The notes: a model not told the origin generated them from the letters alone. 64,000 nt of DNA from Mixophyes australis (GCA_036250195.1 JAVHZZ010000003.1:342903875-342967874); one strand, 5' to 3'; shown: positions 1 to 12,003, counted from the first letter of the stretch. Program-made: numbers and translations.

Positions 1-490
1 CCTCCTCTTAGCTAGTTTTCATCCTCTCATTGTGCCCTCCTCCTCGCACACACTTCTCCTCCTCTCATCCAGTCCTTCTCCATTCCTCTCTCCCCTATGC
101 CTTCCTCCTCTCACCCAATCCTTCTCCTTTCCTCTCCCCTATGCCTTCCTCCTCTCACCCTGTCCTCCTCATTTCACTCAGTCCAACTCCTCTTAGCCAG
201 TTTTCCTCCTCTCCTCATGTTCCTCCACTTTCCATCTAATCCATCTCTCTAAGCAGATCTCACCCATTCATCCTCCTTTCCCTTAGCCCTCCTGCACTTT
301 ACCAGTCTCCTTCTCTCTCTCAGCCGTCCCCCTCTCACTCAGTTGCCCTCCTCTCATCCAGTCCTGCATCACTTTCTCACTCTAATCCATCTCTCTTAGC
401 CTTCCTCCTCTCACCCAATTCTCTTTTCCCCCCAGTCCTATTCCACTTTTCCAGGATCCTTCTCTCATTTAGCCCTGCTCCTCTCACTAA
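1..490. repeat. CT-rich degenerate minisatellite
   Basis: Almost pure pyrimidine strand with recurring units such as CTTCCTCCTCTCACCC and CCTCTCACTCAGTCC at irregular spacing. It is low-complexity DNA; the short open frame at 30-239 is a by-product. Confidence 0.8.
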
Positions 491-830
491 AACAAGAAGG
501 CTGTTTTTTATTGCCTCTAACAGCTGCAATAAAAAATCTCTCATTGCCACAATTTACAAAAAAACATTGGTATGGCAGCTGAGTAACATGGGCTCCGAAT
601 GGTAAGTGTTAACTTACCGCTTTGCTGGGCCATTCTCTGCAGATATGCGCATATGTGGCGGAACTGAAAGCTCATGAAATAATTTTAGAAATATGTACAA
701 ATCTTTACACATTAACAAAAAATGTGGCTAGTAGAATTACCATGTAGAGTAGTGAGATGCATCTGACTAAACATTGAGCGGAGAATTCCTCTTTTCCTGC
801 TTGTGCTTGGGGAGCACATGTGTTCATATT

Positions 831-1024
831 GGGCAGCACGGTGGCTCAGTGGTTGGCACTTCTGCCTGACAGCACTGAAGTCATGAGTTCAATTCCTGGC
901 CTTATCTGTGAGGAGTTTGTATGTTCTCCCCCTGTTTGTGTGGGTTTCCTCCGGGTGCTCCGGTTTCCTCCCACACTCCAAAAACATACTAGTAGGTTAA
1001 GTGGCTGCTATTAAATTGACCCAA

Positions 1025-1062
<38 letters not shown>

Positions 1063-1174
1063 TAGGGAATTTAGACTGTAAGCTCCAGTGGGGCAGGGAC
1101 TGATGTGAGTCAGTTCTCTGTACAGCGCTGCGGAATCAGTGGCGCTATATAAATAAATGGGATGATGATGATGA
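831..1174 (+). mobile_element. tRNA-headed SINE with L2-like 3' tail, copy 1
   Basis: The head GGGCAGCACGGTGGCTCAGTGG contains a Pol III A-box-like TGGCTCAGTGG, and GAGTTCAATTCC resembles a B box. A conserved body follows (TCTCCCCCTGTTTGTG, TCCGGGTGCTCCGG), then (TG)n at 1027-1056. The 3' part, ACTGTAAGCTCCAGTGGGGC to GCGCTATATAAATAAAT and a (GAT)n end, resembles L2/MIR-type tails. Family type is my inference from these parts; full length is about 340 bases. Confidence 0.8.
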
Positions 1175-2459
1175 GCCCCACAGAGAACTGCCAGGGTAGA
1201 TCTACAGATCAGAGGACTGCAATGGAGACACGTGTCTTCACAATGCAGCTGCCTACAGTGTGTGGTTGCATTACACTTCTCTTTTACCATTTCAACCACT
1301 AGGCAACGGCAAAGCCTGTGTAAAAAGATTGCAGACATGGGCTTCTGTGGTCCAACACGTGTTGATGAGGGCTGCGGACAGAGTTTAAAACCACTGGTAA
1401 GGTCTGTCTTACACTAGATACATAATTAAATTATTGCCATTGTTTTTCTTTATCTCTGAGATAAAAGGGCAACTGAGTTTTCCAATAAGGTTTTCAAATA
1501 TCCTCACTCAAAATCTGTTACTGGGTCTGTAACATCTATAAATACAGGATGCCTTTAAAACTTAAAATGCCTTGGCAGAATGTGTGAAATCATAACTACT
1601 GTTTGCAGCCATGAGTTAAACTTGTGAGGATTCAGCATATTTCCAATTCTCTTTGTGGCCTACATTGTAATGTATTGTGGGTCTCTTAGAACCTGTACCT
1701 ATAGATAGAGTATTAAAAGCTTTATAACAACAGGGCTGATATCTGGTTTTGATGAAACCTAGGTATCGAACGTAATGCCATTAAGATCTTATAAGTAGGC
1801 ATGCATTATTAATTTCACTGCATAGTAACATTGGGAAGGACCAACAAAGTCTGATCATTGTGTAATGAGAGTATAAAAATACAGGCGAGTGAAAATACGT
1901 TCTAAGCTTTATGTCAAAAGAATAATTTAAAGAGGCTCTAACCTATAAAATTGTTTTTTGTCTAATTGTATTTGTTTCCTCTGTCACTGCTTCCGCTCAT
2001 ATTTTCAGTGCTTTCTGGAACCCAATCACATCTCCAATGACTTCATATTATATTATTAGAGGATTATATCAATAAGATAAATATTGCTTATACAATAAGA
2101 TATTAAGTTACAGGTAAAACTATAGCAAAGTAACTGCACTAGAATTAAGAGCATTGCAATGTAATTTTTTTAGGTTTCTAATTGTCCTTCTATATTATAG
2201 ACCTGCTGGAACTTTCGTAGCACGCTGACCCTGAGATGCTTTACAGTGTTAGCCTTCAATTGCAATAACATATTGATCTTAAGAGAAAATCAATAATGTT
2301 TTGAATTAGTAGTCCTAAAATTGGAATTAATATTATGATGGAGTTATAGGATCTTTCCACTTTGTATAATCCTTCTACTAAACCTTCTCCCTTCCCAGCA
2401 AAAGTAGTTTAGTGGTGGTCTCAGTTCACTCTATTTGGCGGGTATTTTGGAATTAACAT

Positions 2460-3760
2460 TTAACCAGGGCAGTGCTTTTACATAGCAGAGGAGATCCAAT
2501 ACATGAGCTCTTTTGATTTGGGTCTGTGCACACACAGATCCATCTTTTATCAGCTCCCATTGTTTCCCATTGGACAGTGCCCTCTAATGGGCAGGATATA
2601 TATTATACCTGTCTGTATTCATTCCCTGCCAGGTCTTGTGTCTATTTCACCCTGTGTGAACGTGACTTTTTGTGGCACTTGTTTCCGCTACCTGCCACAG
2701 ATTATCTTCCCGTCGGATCCAGTCTCCTACTGCAGCTACCTGGATCCTTGTGAATACCTGTAGCAGTATATCCCCCCTTCTGATCCACTCCAGCTCCCAA
2801 GCTACCCGGATTATCTACCTGCCTGATCCAGTCTCCAGATCCCAAGCTACCCGGACCTTAGTGTATACCTACCGCAGATTATCTACCCGCCTGATCCAGT
2901 CACCAGATCCCAAGCTACCCGGACCTTAGTGTATACCTACCACAGATTATCTACCCGCCTGATCCAGTCTCCAGATCCCAAGCTAACCGGACCTTAGTGT
3001 ATACCTACCGCAGATTATCTACCCGCCTGATCCAGTCTCCAGATCCCAAGCTACCCGGACCTTAGTGTATACCTACCGCAGATTATCTACCCGCCTGATC
3101 CAGTCACCAGATCCCAAGCTACCCGGACCTTAGTGTATACCTACCGCAGATTATCTACCCGCTTGATCCAGTCTATAGATCCCAAGCTACCCGGACCTTA
3201 GTGTATACCTACCGCAGATTATCTACCCGCCTGATCCAGTCTCCAGATCCCAAGCTACCCGGACCTTAGTGTATACCTACTGCAGATTATCTACCCCCCT
3301 GATCCAGTCTACAGATCCCAAGCTACCTGGACCTTAGTGTATACCTACCGCAGATTATCTACCAGCCTGATCCAGTCTCCTGCTTGCAGCTACCTGGACC
3401 TTCGTGCATACCTGTCACAAATATTCTCTCCTGCCGATCTAGCCTCCTCCTTCCTAGCCGCCTGGATTCCCTGTACTTTTGCTTGTAGACCACTGTCTCT
3501 GACGTATATTCTTACATGCAGCACTCTCCACTTGATATCACTGGGGCCCTACCTGGAGGGCGGCGACCAGCGGGGCAAAAGCTGCTAAAACTAAACTCCC
3601 TTGCGGGGGTCACTGGTAAAAACCTTCTGTCCCGTTATACTCCTCCACCTCCCGGTAGGTGGCACTAAACCTAGCAGGCTTTAAGGATCCAAAAGATACC
3701 CGTTGACCGTGACACCAGCTACCTGATCAGTGCCAAATGTGATCGTCAGAGGTCCCGGCT
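2460..3760 (+). mobile_element. Possible degenerate LTR-retroelement remnant containing a minisatellite
   Basis: The 2550-2700 segment (ACAGTGCCCTCTAATGGGCA, TATTATACCTGTCTG) and the 3550-3720 segment (GTTATACTCCTCCACC ... CGTTGACCGTGACA) resemble parts of frog Gypsy-type LTRs that I recall. No gag or pol reading frame and no paired LTR could be shown. This could equally be another interspersed repeat. Confidence 0.3.
2870..3390. repeat. 68-bp minisatellite, about 7-8 copies
   Basis: Units of CAGATTATCTACCCGCCTGA-TCCAGTCTCC-AGATCCCAAGC-TACCCGGACCTTAG-TGTATACCTACCG recur with exact 68-base spacing (for example CAGATT at 2875 and 2943). Differences between units are mostly single substitutions. 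More diverged units extend the array to about 2697 upstream and 3450 downstream, suggesting expansion from a pre-existing degenerate array. Confidence 0.93.
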
Positions 3761-5103
3761 ATATATGAGTACTGATATCAAGGCCGGTGCTTTGAGGCTT
3801 AACTGCATATGCGCTGTCGCCCTCTACCCAGGCATCTATTCTGATCCCTGCTCTGTTCAGAGCAGTGGCTCGGAGGATAAGGGGGAAGGTGCCCAACCCG
3901 TAAAAATTACGGGCTGGTGGGCTGATTGTCTGCCCATGGTAAGAGCGGTACCTTATGCTAAATTGAGCAAATGGCGGGGATCTCTCCATCAAGTTCTGTT
4001 ATTGGTAAGGTAAGTGATTTAGTACAGGGGTTATTTAAAGTGAAAGACACCATTCTGGAAAATATCACACATTGGAATTATCAGGTTTTTCCTACAAACA
4101 TGAAGGAATTATCAGCTGCTATTAACTATAAACATAAAATAGATGAAGCTAACAGCTAAAACTGAAAGAAAAACATGGCGTAAGAGATTCTGGGTTGGCA
4201 TGAAGCCCTGAAACCTGAGATGTAGCTGGAAATTGTGAGTTTCCAAGTTAATTACCATACAAAAAGATCTGGACCTAAATCAATCTTCAAACTAATGTTA
4301 AATCAATAAGAGTGCAGGAGTTAAAAACAAGTAGCTGAATACTTCCTCGTGGAACAATCGCTCTTTAAATGGAATAACACGTAACTTTCCAATGACACAG
4401 CAAAACTGGGAAATGTTCAGGGAAATTGGAGCTGTGCCACCCAAAGTCTGTCAAATCTGGGGGAAAGTCATTGAAAAATAACTTAACTAAGTGTAGCAAA
4501 GGAAATGAAACAACAATGAACAAAATATATGGCAAGAGAGACATTAGTGGTGAGCGCGAGGGAGGAGAAGTTGTGAGACAAAAAGGGAGAGCTTGTGTTA
4601 CAGAATGTTTGTTTAGTCTCTTTGTGTTCATAGTTTCTTATGTCTAAGGGTTTAGCCAAACAAGTTCTTTCTCTTATTGCACGTCACACAGAACTCTATG
4701 TTGGAGTTGAATCCTAAGGCTGTACACACTGGAGAATTTTCGTACAATTATCGGGCAAATCAGCTGACATACGACCGTTCGGTCGGGAATCGGGATAATA
4801 TTTATATTGACACGATTGTCAAAAGTCATTCCAAAGTGTCGATTGTCGGCTCATTTGGTTGGTCGTACTGTTTAATATTTTCCGACCAATCACCTAACGA
4901 TCATGTAGTGTGTATAAGTTGCCGAGCGATCCACGAGCAACTGCCGATAGTTCCTCGAGCTGCGACTCCTTTGGGTGCGTGTGTATGTTAATTTCTGATG
5001 CCTGTACCAGTCCCACGTGGTGTGGTGTCCGCACATCACTCATTTGGTAATTAGGTGCTTCTAGCGATAAAGCAATAGCAGGTGTCTATTGCATTAATGT
5101 GTA

Positions 5104-5425
5104 CATCATCATCATCACCGTTTATATAGCGCCACTAATTCTGCAGCGCTGCACAGAGAACTCACTCACATCAGTCCCTGTCCCATTGGAGCTTACAGTC
5201 TAAATTCCCTAAGATACACACAGACTAGGGTCAATTTGTTAGCAGCCAATTAACCTACCATTATGTTTTTGGAGTGTGGGAGGAAACCGGAGCACCCGGA
5301 GGAAACCCACGCAAACACGGGGAGAACATACAAACTCCTCACAGATAAGGCCATGGTTGGGAATTGAACTCATAACCCCAGTGCTGTGAGGCAGAAGTGC
5401 TAACCACTTAGCCACAGTGCTGCCC
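5104..5425 (-). mobile_element. tRNA-headed SINE, copy 2 (inside Harbinger relic)
   Basis: Reverse-complement copy: (ATC)n, TATATAGCGCCACTAATTC, TTGGAGCTTACAGTCTAAAT, GGAGAACATACAAACTCC and the head AGCCACAGTGCTGCCC. It is near full length and lies about 135 bases from copy 3 in the opposite orientation. Confidence 0.85.
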
Positions 5426-5559
5426 GATACAGCATATGTCATTTTGCAATGTTCCATTTATATGTGTATTGCTTATGTTTGCCTCCATAATTATAGCTAT
5501 TTGTCACCTTATTGTACACTCAATACACATAATAAAATATCTGTATTACATTTGCTTAG

Positions 5560-5872
5560 CCAGCATGGTGGCCTAGTGGTTAGCACTTCTGCCTTACAGC
5601 ACAGGGGTCATGAGTTCAATTCCCGACCATGGCCTTATCTGTGAGGAGTTTGTATGTTCTCCCCGTGTTTGTGTAGGTCTCCTCCGGGTGCTTCAGTTTC
5701 CTCCCACAATCTCAAAAACATACTGATAGGTTAATTGGCTGCTAACAAATTGACCCTAGTCTGTGTGTGTGTTAGGGTATTTAGACTGTAGGGGCAGCGA
5801 CTGATGTGAGTGAGTTCTGTACAATGCTGCGGAATTAGTGACGCTATATAAATAAATGGTGATGATGATAAT
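5560..5872 (+). mobile_element. tRNA-headed SINE, copy 3 (inside Harbinger relic)
   Basis: Begins CCAGCATGGTGGCCTAGTGG, with GAGTTCAATTCCCGACC as the B-box region and the L2-like tail ending CTATATAAATAAATGG and (TGA)n. The tail has lost a few bases around TGTAGGGGCAGCGACTG. Confidence 0.85.
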
Positions 5873-6124
5873 GTGTTTTTGTGTTTTGTATAGATCTGTA
5901 TTTTATATATGTCTATAAATACACCTTTGTAAGTGGTAATGCATCTTGCACCTGTGTTCTGTAACCCTTTACATGTATATTCAACATGTTTTATAATTGA
6001 ACCACACATTGTAAATCCAACAGATTTATTGTTGAATTATGTAGAAGAAAATTAACAATTAAAAAATATAAAGTTTCAACATATTTATATTAGCAGTATA
6101 ACATTGGACCTTTTAATGGTTACA

Positions 6125-6469
6125 CTGGGAAATGTTCAGGGAAATTTGCATCAGTCTCTGTTGTTCTTTCTGCAGATTTGGGTCTCCTTAAACGGGTGTC
6201 CTCCTTCTGGATGATAAGGGTGACTAGTTGGAGCAGCTCCTGGAATGTAGGTTCATAATTCTCAGGAAATTCCTGAAGTCATCGGGGTTGTTGTCCCGTA
6301 TCTCCTGCAGCAGGGGCATATGAGAGAATCAGTTTCTCCTCTTGAACCACTCTTTGGTCCAACAAGATCTATTCTTTCTCCTTCTTTCCCCTCGGGTCTG
6401 TACTTGCAGTCTTCTTGCCACAGCGAGCAGAAAAAGAGCAGTTGCTTGTCGTTCTTCGACAGTATCCAT
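6125..6469 (-). pseudogene. Harbinger transposase, N-terminal fragment (disabled)
   Basis: Reading the minus strand from ATG at 6469 gives MDTVEERQATALFLLAVARR, then RRKNRSCWTKEWFKRRN, a stop, and LLQEIRDNNPDDFRNFLRIM. After a frameshift comes FQELLQLVTLIIQKEDTRLR and RPKSAERT. The order (Arg-rich W...W segment, LLQELR-like, D..FRNFLR, F..LL..V...I.K.DT..R) is that of PIF/Harbinger transposase N-termini, before the catalytic DDE core. The core is missing: after NFPEHFPV the frame runs into unrelated sequence. It has at least one stop and one frameshift, so no function is expected. Confidence 0.7.
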
Positions 6470-7118
6470 ATTAGTAAAAAAAAGTACACTATACACGTGC
6501 TAACGAATGTATGAAGAAAACGTTACCTTCGCTTTTTTATGAAGTTTGGGGTGGTTACTATTGAACATGCTCTGCCCTTTATTTAAATTTCTTGGGGATA
6601 TCGTTACATGTTACAACTCGTTTCAGTGTGTCCAAAATTCTAATCTTTTCTCATGACAATATGACTGTGAAAAGTCGGTGCCCGGACGGTCAGTTTTTCG
6701 TTAATCGTCTAAAATGTGACTAGTGTGTATGCATTTATCGTCCAAGCCATCGGACGATCGGTCAAAGGTAAAGTTGTTGTAGATAACACGTTGGTCGGAA
6801 AATTCACCAGTTGTACCTAGCCGAAGCTATCCCCACAGAGAGCAGAGGGGATTTCAGGCACAAGTAAGAATGCAAAAAAATTCACCACCTTTCTCTTGTG
6901 CTCTCCTCTCTTTGGAGTGTATGTTAAGTTGAACCCAAATTGTACTATTGGCATATAATCAGATTTTTTTTACATCTGAGCATGTGCACAAATCAGTAAT
7001 TTCTGCATTAGTGTCTTGTGCACTTGCCAAGAAGTAAACAAAAAGTGCATTGCTAGCCAATAACGCAATTTGTGTTCAACTTTACATAAGTCCTCTGTGT
7101 CACATGTTTCACTGTATG

Positions 7119-7257
7119 ACAGATGAAGAGCACAGATCTGAAGGTAAATCATGTATGTGTGTACATATAAATCTGTCTGCTCATCGTGACTTCAGTCGTT
7201 GGTAAAATCGTTACAGAAATGGCCTCTGCAGTAATTTTCTGCAGTGCGTACCCAGCT
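7119..7257 (+). mobile_element. Harbinger-like element, right-end fragment
   Basis: GATGAAGAGCACAGATCTGA to GTGCGTACCCAGCT matches the right third of the copy at 60963-61509 (about 61377-61509). No left end was found nearby; the fragment lies about 300 bases beyond the right end of the 4718-6822 relic. Confidence 0.6.
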
Positions 7258-7309
7258 ATAGACCAGTTTGCGTTAGGAGATATGAGTGTGGTGGCCACCG
7301 AGGTGAAAA

Positions 7310-7405
7310 TCAGTGATCTGTGGCCCTCCAGCTGTTGTGGAACTGAAAGTCCCAGCATGCCTGGCTTCTTGCCAGGACTTGCTAAGAGACAGCAGCTGGA
7401 GATCC
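7310..7405. repeat. Palindromic repeat fragment (AGTCCCAGCATGCC type)
   Basis: CTGTGGCCCTCCAGCTGTTG, GAAAGTCCCAGCATGCCTGG and a returning CAGCAGCTGGAGATCCACAG form an imperfect inverted repeat. A related sequence occurs at 49120-49250. Confidence 0.55.
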
Positions 7406-7431
7406 ACAGGTTTCTTAACTCTGATTTAGAC

Positions 7432-7737
7432 CATATTTGCCAACTCTCCCGGACTTTCCGGGAGACTCCCAAAATTCAGGTCAGTCTCCCGGGCTCCCGC
7501 GAGAGCAGGCATTTTTCCCGCATCCCGGAATCCCTTGTTAAAGTGGCGCGATTCTCTGTGAATCACGCCATTTTGATCCCGCCCCCTGCAAAAAAGTAAT
7601 TTCCGTTGCGGGGGGGGGGGGGGGGGGGGGGGGTAGGGGGTGAGGCCAAAATGACGCGATTGGCCGCGACCTGCCCCCTCCCGTCCTCCAGTCACGCCCC
7701 TCTCCTGAAAACAAGTTTCCAAGAGTAGGTAAGTATG
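7432..7737. mobile_element. hAT-like MITE, CATA-TTGCC family, copy 1
   Basis: Ends CATATTTGCCAACTCTCC and GAGTAGGTAAGTATG are imperfect inverted repeats. Exact 8-bp target duplications ATTTAGAC lie at 7424-7431 and 7738-7745. The interior is GC-rich with repeated CCCGGGA-type motifs and a run of about 27 G at 7608-7634. No coding capacity; the reading frames over it are chance. Confidence 0.85.
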
Positions 7738-8417
7738 ATTTAGACAGAATACAAAGCTACAAAGGGCAAACGTTCCTATATTCCATCTGTACAAGAAAAC
7801 TATATATATAATACAGGACATCATGATTCTTTTAGGCGTTTGTAAGGACCATTTATGTGTGTAGAGCGAGAAGTGTTGTTTATCTAATAATTCTGGTTTC
7901 CAGCTGGGTTTCATGTTGCTGTACACAGATAATAAAGCTACATTGTTTATGATCATAGACCTTGAGATCATTTTCCAAGTGTAAGGATAACCAATGTCTG
8001 TATCAGACTCAGTGGATGAAGGTCATCTGTGAGCATCCCTAAATAGGCATGCACTATTTATTCAAGCCCTGACTGCTCAAGCATATAATAAAGTTTTGGT
8101 GATTTTAAACCTGCTGCTTCAGCTGATGCTCTAGTAAGATGTCTCTTTGCAGCCACTTACGTCAGGATCTTTTCAACCTTTACAAGCTTGCTAAACGTTT
8201 TTGTGGCTTCTTATTTTGATATATTTTTACAGCATATTTGGAGCACGTACCTCTCAATTAATCATATTAAGGTATGTATCCAGGCCAGGATAGTGCATTT
8301 AGTTTCATACTACAATTTTTAAATGTGTCTTTTTGTGCAGTTTCCAAACCAAACACCAGTTGTGTGTATTTTTTTAGAACCAACAGATCGCTGAACACAA
8401 TGCCAGTTTTATGCCCT

Positions 8418-8588
8418 GGGGGTAAATTTAACAAGCTGTGGGTTTGAAAAAGTGGAAATGTTGCCTATAGCAACCAATCAGATTCTAGTTAGCGTTTATT
8501 TAGTACATTCTACAAAATGACAGCTAGAATCTGATTGGTTGCTATATCTCCAATTTTTCAAACCCGCAACTTGATAAATTTACCCACT
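8418..8588. mobile_element. Palindromic MITE (CAACCAATCAGATTCTAG type), copy 1
   Basis: Left arm GGGTAAATTTAACAAGCTGT ... TATAGCAACCAATCAGATTC; right arm ... GAATCTGATTGGTTGCTATA ... GATAAATTTACCC. The arms fold almost end to end. A second copy is at 59433-59608. This motif is widespread in frog genomes as I recall. Confidence 0.8.
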
Positions 8589-8795
8589 GGGATCTATACA
8601 AATGGTGCAATTTATGCAAAACCACACAGAACAATCTTATATTGTGTTGGTAACAAAAATGAAGCCTGACTGTAGGAGCAAAATTACCAAATGAAATATT
8701 TAAAGCCTTCAGGCTCTTGTAATCCATGGATCTACTAGTATCCAAATCTGTAACAATTGTAATCTCACTAATGTATATTCTTCATCAAACAAAAA

Positions 8796-8800
<5 letters not shown>

Positions 8801-8832
<32 letters not shown>
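8801..8832. repeat. (TA)n microsatellite
   Basis: Alternating AT following a poly-A run, broken once by ATACAT. Confidence 0.9.
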
Positions 8833-9075
8833 TTATTTCTGTGTCGTCCCTTACCTGACTTTCTGGTTAAAGTTATTATTGCTGCCAATTATTATTCTTA
8901 CCTGTCCTACTATTCCCACCAGTATCTTGGGAGCATTGGTGGTGGCGGATCTGGGGTACACTGCTAATTGTAGTAGCTTCAGCTAGTAGGTTTCAGGTAA
9001 TTTGGGTCCTCCTGAGCTTCAACTGTACAAACTTTGGGGATGGAGATGTACGTCACTGCTCCTGTGTATTGCTAA

Positions 9076-9280
9076 TACCCCATTCATAATGCACCAAAAA
9101 CCTGGGTTTTTGCCGGAGCAAGCCCAGACGACCCAGGTCGAGGTACAGTATGAATGGTCCCAAATCTAATTTCTGGGTCATCAGACACAGCAATTAGATC
9201 TGGGTCTTTTGGTGGGGAAATTTCCGGGTCTGCCCCGGGAAGCCTGCGCTATGAATGGTGCGACCCGGGTTTTTTAATAT
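9076..9280. mobile_element. MITE fragment of the TACCCCATTCATA family
   Basis: Begins TAA / TACCCCATTCATAATGCACC, as the right end of the element at 25442-25958 does in reverse. GACCCAGGTCGAG and GCGCTATGAATGGTGCGACC recur inside. The far terminus is not recognisable, so it is truncated or rearranged. Confidence 0.6.
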
Positions 9281-9892
9281 AGTTTAGATCTGCTTCTAAC
9301 ACTTCATAATCTGTTACTTGACTCCAGAGGAAGCAAGGAACAAGATGACAGTCCATCACAATCTCTGTCCAGTATTAGTTTCAGTTGAGAACTTCTAACT
9401 CTGGCTTTATCTACTGCCAATACATCCGGTTTACATTTAATTGTTCAGTTTAAAATACATATGATTAATAATAAGCTTTGCATACGATCACTTTCTCCAC
9501 TAGACAACCCAGTACCATCCTGTACAATTTGCAAATACAGTAGCATGTCCTTATGCACACTGTTCAACAGAGCTATGATGCTTTGTGGTTTATGCCTTGC
9601 AAAGCTCTTAAAGAAATTTTCATTAGTTCATGTTGTCACAGAAATACTAAACTCAGCATCTAGCCTTAGTCACTGTCAAGTGGCTTATACATAACAGGTC
9701 ATCACTGGTAGTTGCATTCACCACAAAAAAAAAGACCTTTACGTAGACCGGGGTTGAAACAAAGTGTCAGCTATTGGTTTGCTTTAGGCTCTTCCTAGTT
9801 CACCTCCAGCTTTCACAATATTTCCTCTGTACCTGCTTCTCTCTAGTTCCCATGATCACGGGTCAGCTGCTCTGCTCATTTCTCAACCCATT

Positions 9893-9934
9893 CACTCGCT
9901 CGCTCGCTTGCTCGCTCGCTCGCTCACTCGCTCA
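9893..9934. repeat. (CTCG)n tetranucleotide repeat
   Basis: About ten CTCG units with CTTG and CTCA variants. Confidence 0.9.
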
Positions 9935-11274
9935 TATTCTGATGATGATTGCTATTAAACTCCAAAAATGCACTTTTAGCTGAAATTGGGGGAAAGTTGG
10001 TGAGCGTGTTGAGTGGCCGGTAGACAGTTTTGGAAACACAACATTGTAGCAGGGAAGACAGAGGAGTGTGCAAACAGACTGTGTAACACAATTAAACACT
10101 TTAAATAACTTAATACTTACCCAAATACTTATAAAACATTAGCATACATATGTGAGTAAAACCCACACTGGAAAAATTATGCTTTTTAATAAACAATGAA
10201 GAAAAAAGTAAGAGGAAAGGCAAATTATTTTACAATAAGAATAAGCAATCCGATTTTTTTCCCCGAAGAAATTCTAACTATAACTGTAAAGTTGCTTGCA
10301 TGAGGTGGTTCATCTGTGGTTACTCAATATGGATAGGGCTTATTTGCTGAGTATATGAGAAATCATTCAATCAATTAATCAATCTAAAAATGTTTAGACT
10401 TGCAGATCACCTCAGAATTGTCTGTGTTTAACCCCCTATAACTGCTAGAGGTGACAACAGATCTGTTGTGTAGAATATTGTGTCCAGTGCACAGAACTAA
10501 GCTTATCTGTTATCACATCCAAATGCAAAAAAAATTAACTATTTCCTATTATCCTCCTGGAAGATTAAAAAAAATAACTAAAAAGGAAATTCAACAAATC
10601 TGTAAATAGGTGCTGTGGTATACTAGAAGACAGAAATATAGGTTTAAATGTTTTTTTTTTATCTGTACAAAGCGCCACAGAGGTTCTGCAGCACCGTACA
10701 TAGGGGGTTAGAACATACCACAAAATAGCAAAATAACATAAGTTCAAAAGTGACAAAATGAAACAAATACAAAGAACAAATTTACGCAATTATATAAGTA
10801 CAACCTGCAAAATTACATAACTGCATAAGGAAAAACTAGGAGAGGGTGCCCTGCTTGTGTGTGCATGCTATTTACAGAGGCTGTGTGTTATTTTTTGTTT
10901 ACTTTTGTTACATTGAAATTGCTGGTATCTTCACAAGTGCAATCAGCAGAGCCGTAACGAGGCCGGTGCAGGCGGTGCCGCCGCCCCGGGCGCAGTCCCA
11001 AGGGGGCGCAATGGCCGCCCGCACCTGCCTCTGTGTGAGGAGTGAAAAAAAATAAAAATTAAACAGACCTCAGATTCAGACTGCCGGCCGCCCGGCGCAT
11101 CCAAAATGGCGGCCGGCACCCGGCTCCACCCCCTTCTGAACTCTGCCCTCTGCCTTAGCGTCTGATGTCATGACGTTGCTAGGCAGCAGAGGAGCAGAGA
11201 AGCAGAGAGGAGCCAGGTAGCGACAGCTGGACAGGAAGAAAGAGGAAAAAGGTGAGTTTCAAAGCAGGGGAAAG

Positions 11275-11810
11275 GGGATGCGTGTTGCTATTATGGAGGG
11301 AGGGAGGATGTAAGCTGCTATTATGGAGGGGAGGGGAGGGGGGGATGTGAGCTGCTATTAGGGAGGGGAGGGGGGGATGTGAGCTGCTATTAGGGAGGGG
11401 AGAAAGGGATGTGAGCTGCTATTATGGAGGGAGGGGAGGGGGGATGTGAGCTGTTATTATGGAGGGGAGGGGGGGATGTGAGCTGCTATTATGGAGGGGA
11501 GGGCAGCATGTGAGCTGCTATTATGGAGGGAGGGGGGCATGTAAGCTGCTATTATGGAGGGGAGGGGAGGGGAGAGGGGCATGTAAGCTGCTATTATGAA
11601 GGGAGGGGAGGGGATATATGCTGCTATTAAGGAGGGGGGATGTGAGCTGCTATTAGGGAGGGGGGGTGTGCTGCTATTATGGAGGGGAGGAATGTGTGCT
11701 GCATCTTGCTATTATGGAGGGGGGATGCTGCTATGCTTTATGAGGGAAGGGGGGTATGCTGCCATAATGTGTGAGGGAAGGGGGGATGTATTAATGTGTG
11801 ATATGAGGGT
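11275..11810. repeat. G-rich minisatellite (GAGCTGCTATTATGGAGGG type)
   Basis: About 13 irregular units of roughly 35-45 bases built from GGGATGTGAGCTGCTATTA followed by a variable GGAGGGGAGGGG stretch. G-runs repeat closely enough that quadruplex formation is conceivable. The open frame at 11596-11856 is an artefact of the array. Confidence 0.9.
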
Positions 11811-12003
11811 AGGGAGGTTAGGTGTCTTACTACATGGGTGGGAGGTAGGCTATTAATTTAATGGTGACGTTTAGGTGGGGGCTAATTATTTAATGGGTAC
11901 TATTTTATTTGTGGGGTGCTGGTGGGTCAATTACATTTATTGTTGGGGCTTTTTAATTTAATGGTAGGGTCTATTAATTTCAGGTGAGGTATTTATCTGT
12001 TTT

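Larger units (their letters stand above)
4718..6822 (-). mobile_element. PIF/Harbinger-like transposon relic with nested SINEs
   Basis: The left end GGCTGTACACACTGGAGAATTT pairs with a right end that reads on the opposite strand as GGCTAGGTACAACTGGTGAATT. The left flank is TAA and the right flank GAA, so the 3-bp duplication is imperfect. Sequence at 4849-4925 closely matches other family members at 50520 and 61020. A broken minus-strand transposase lies at 6125-6469, and two SINEs (5104-5425 and 5560-5872) have inserted inside. This copy links the short AGCTGGGTACACAC elements in the window to a Harbinger source. Confidence 0.65.

Noticed and set aside
7426..7971. 181-aa open frame on the - strand with a Pro run
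   Set aside because: The Pro run is the poly-G tract of the MITE at 7432-7737 read in reverse; no domain.
9835..9935. Repetitive Ser-Leu-Ala peptide near 9900
   Set aside because: Produced by the (CTCG)n microsatellite.
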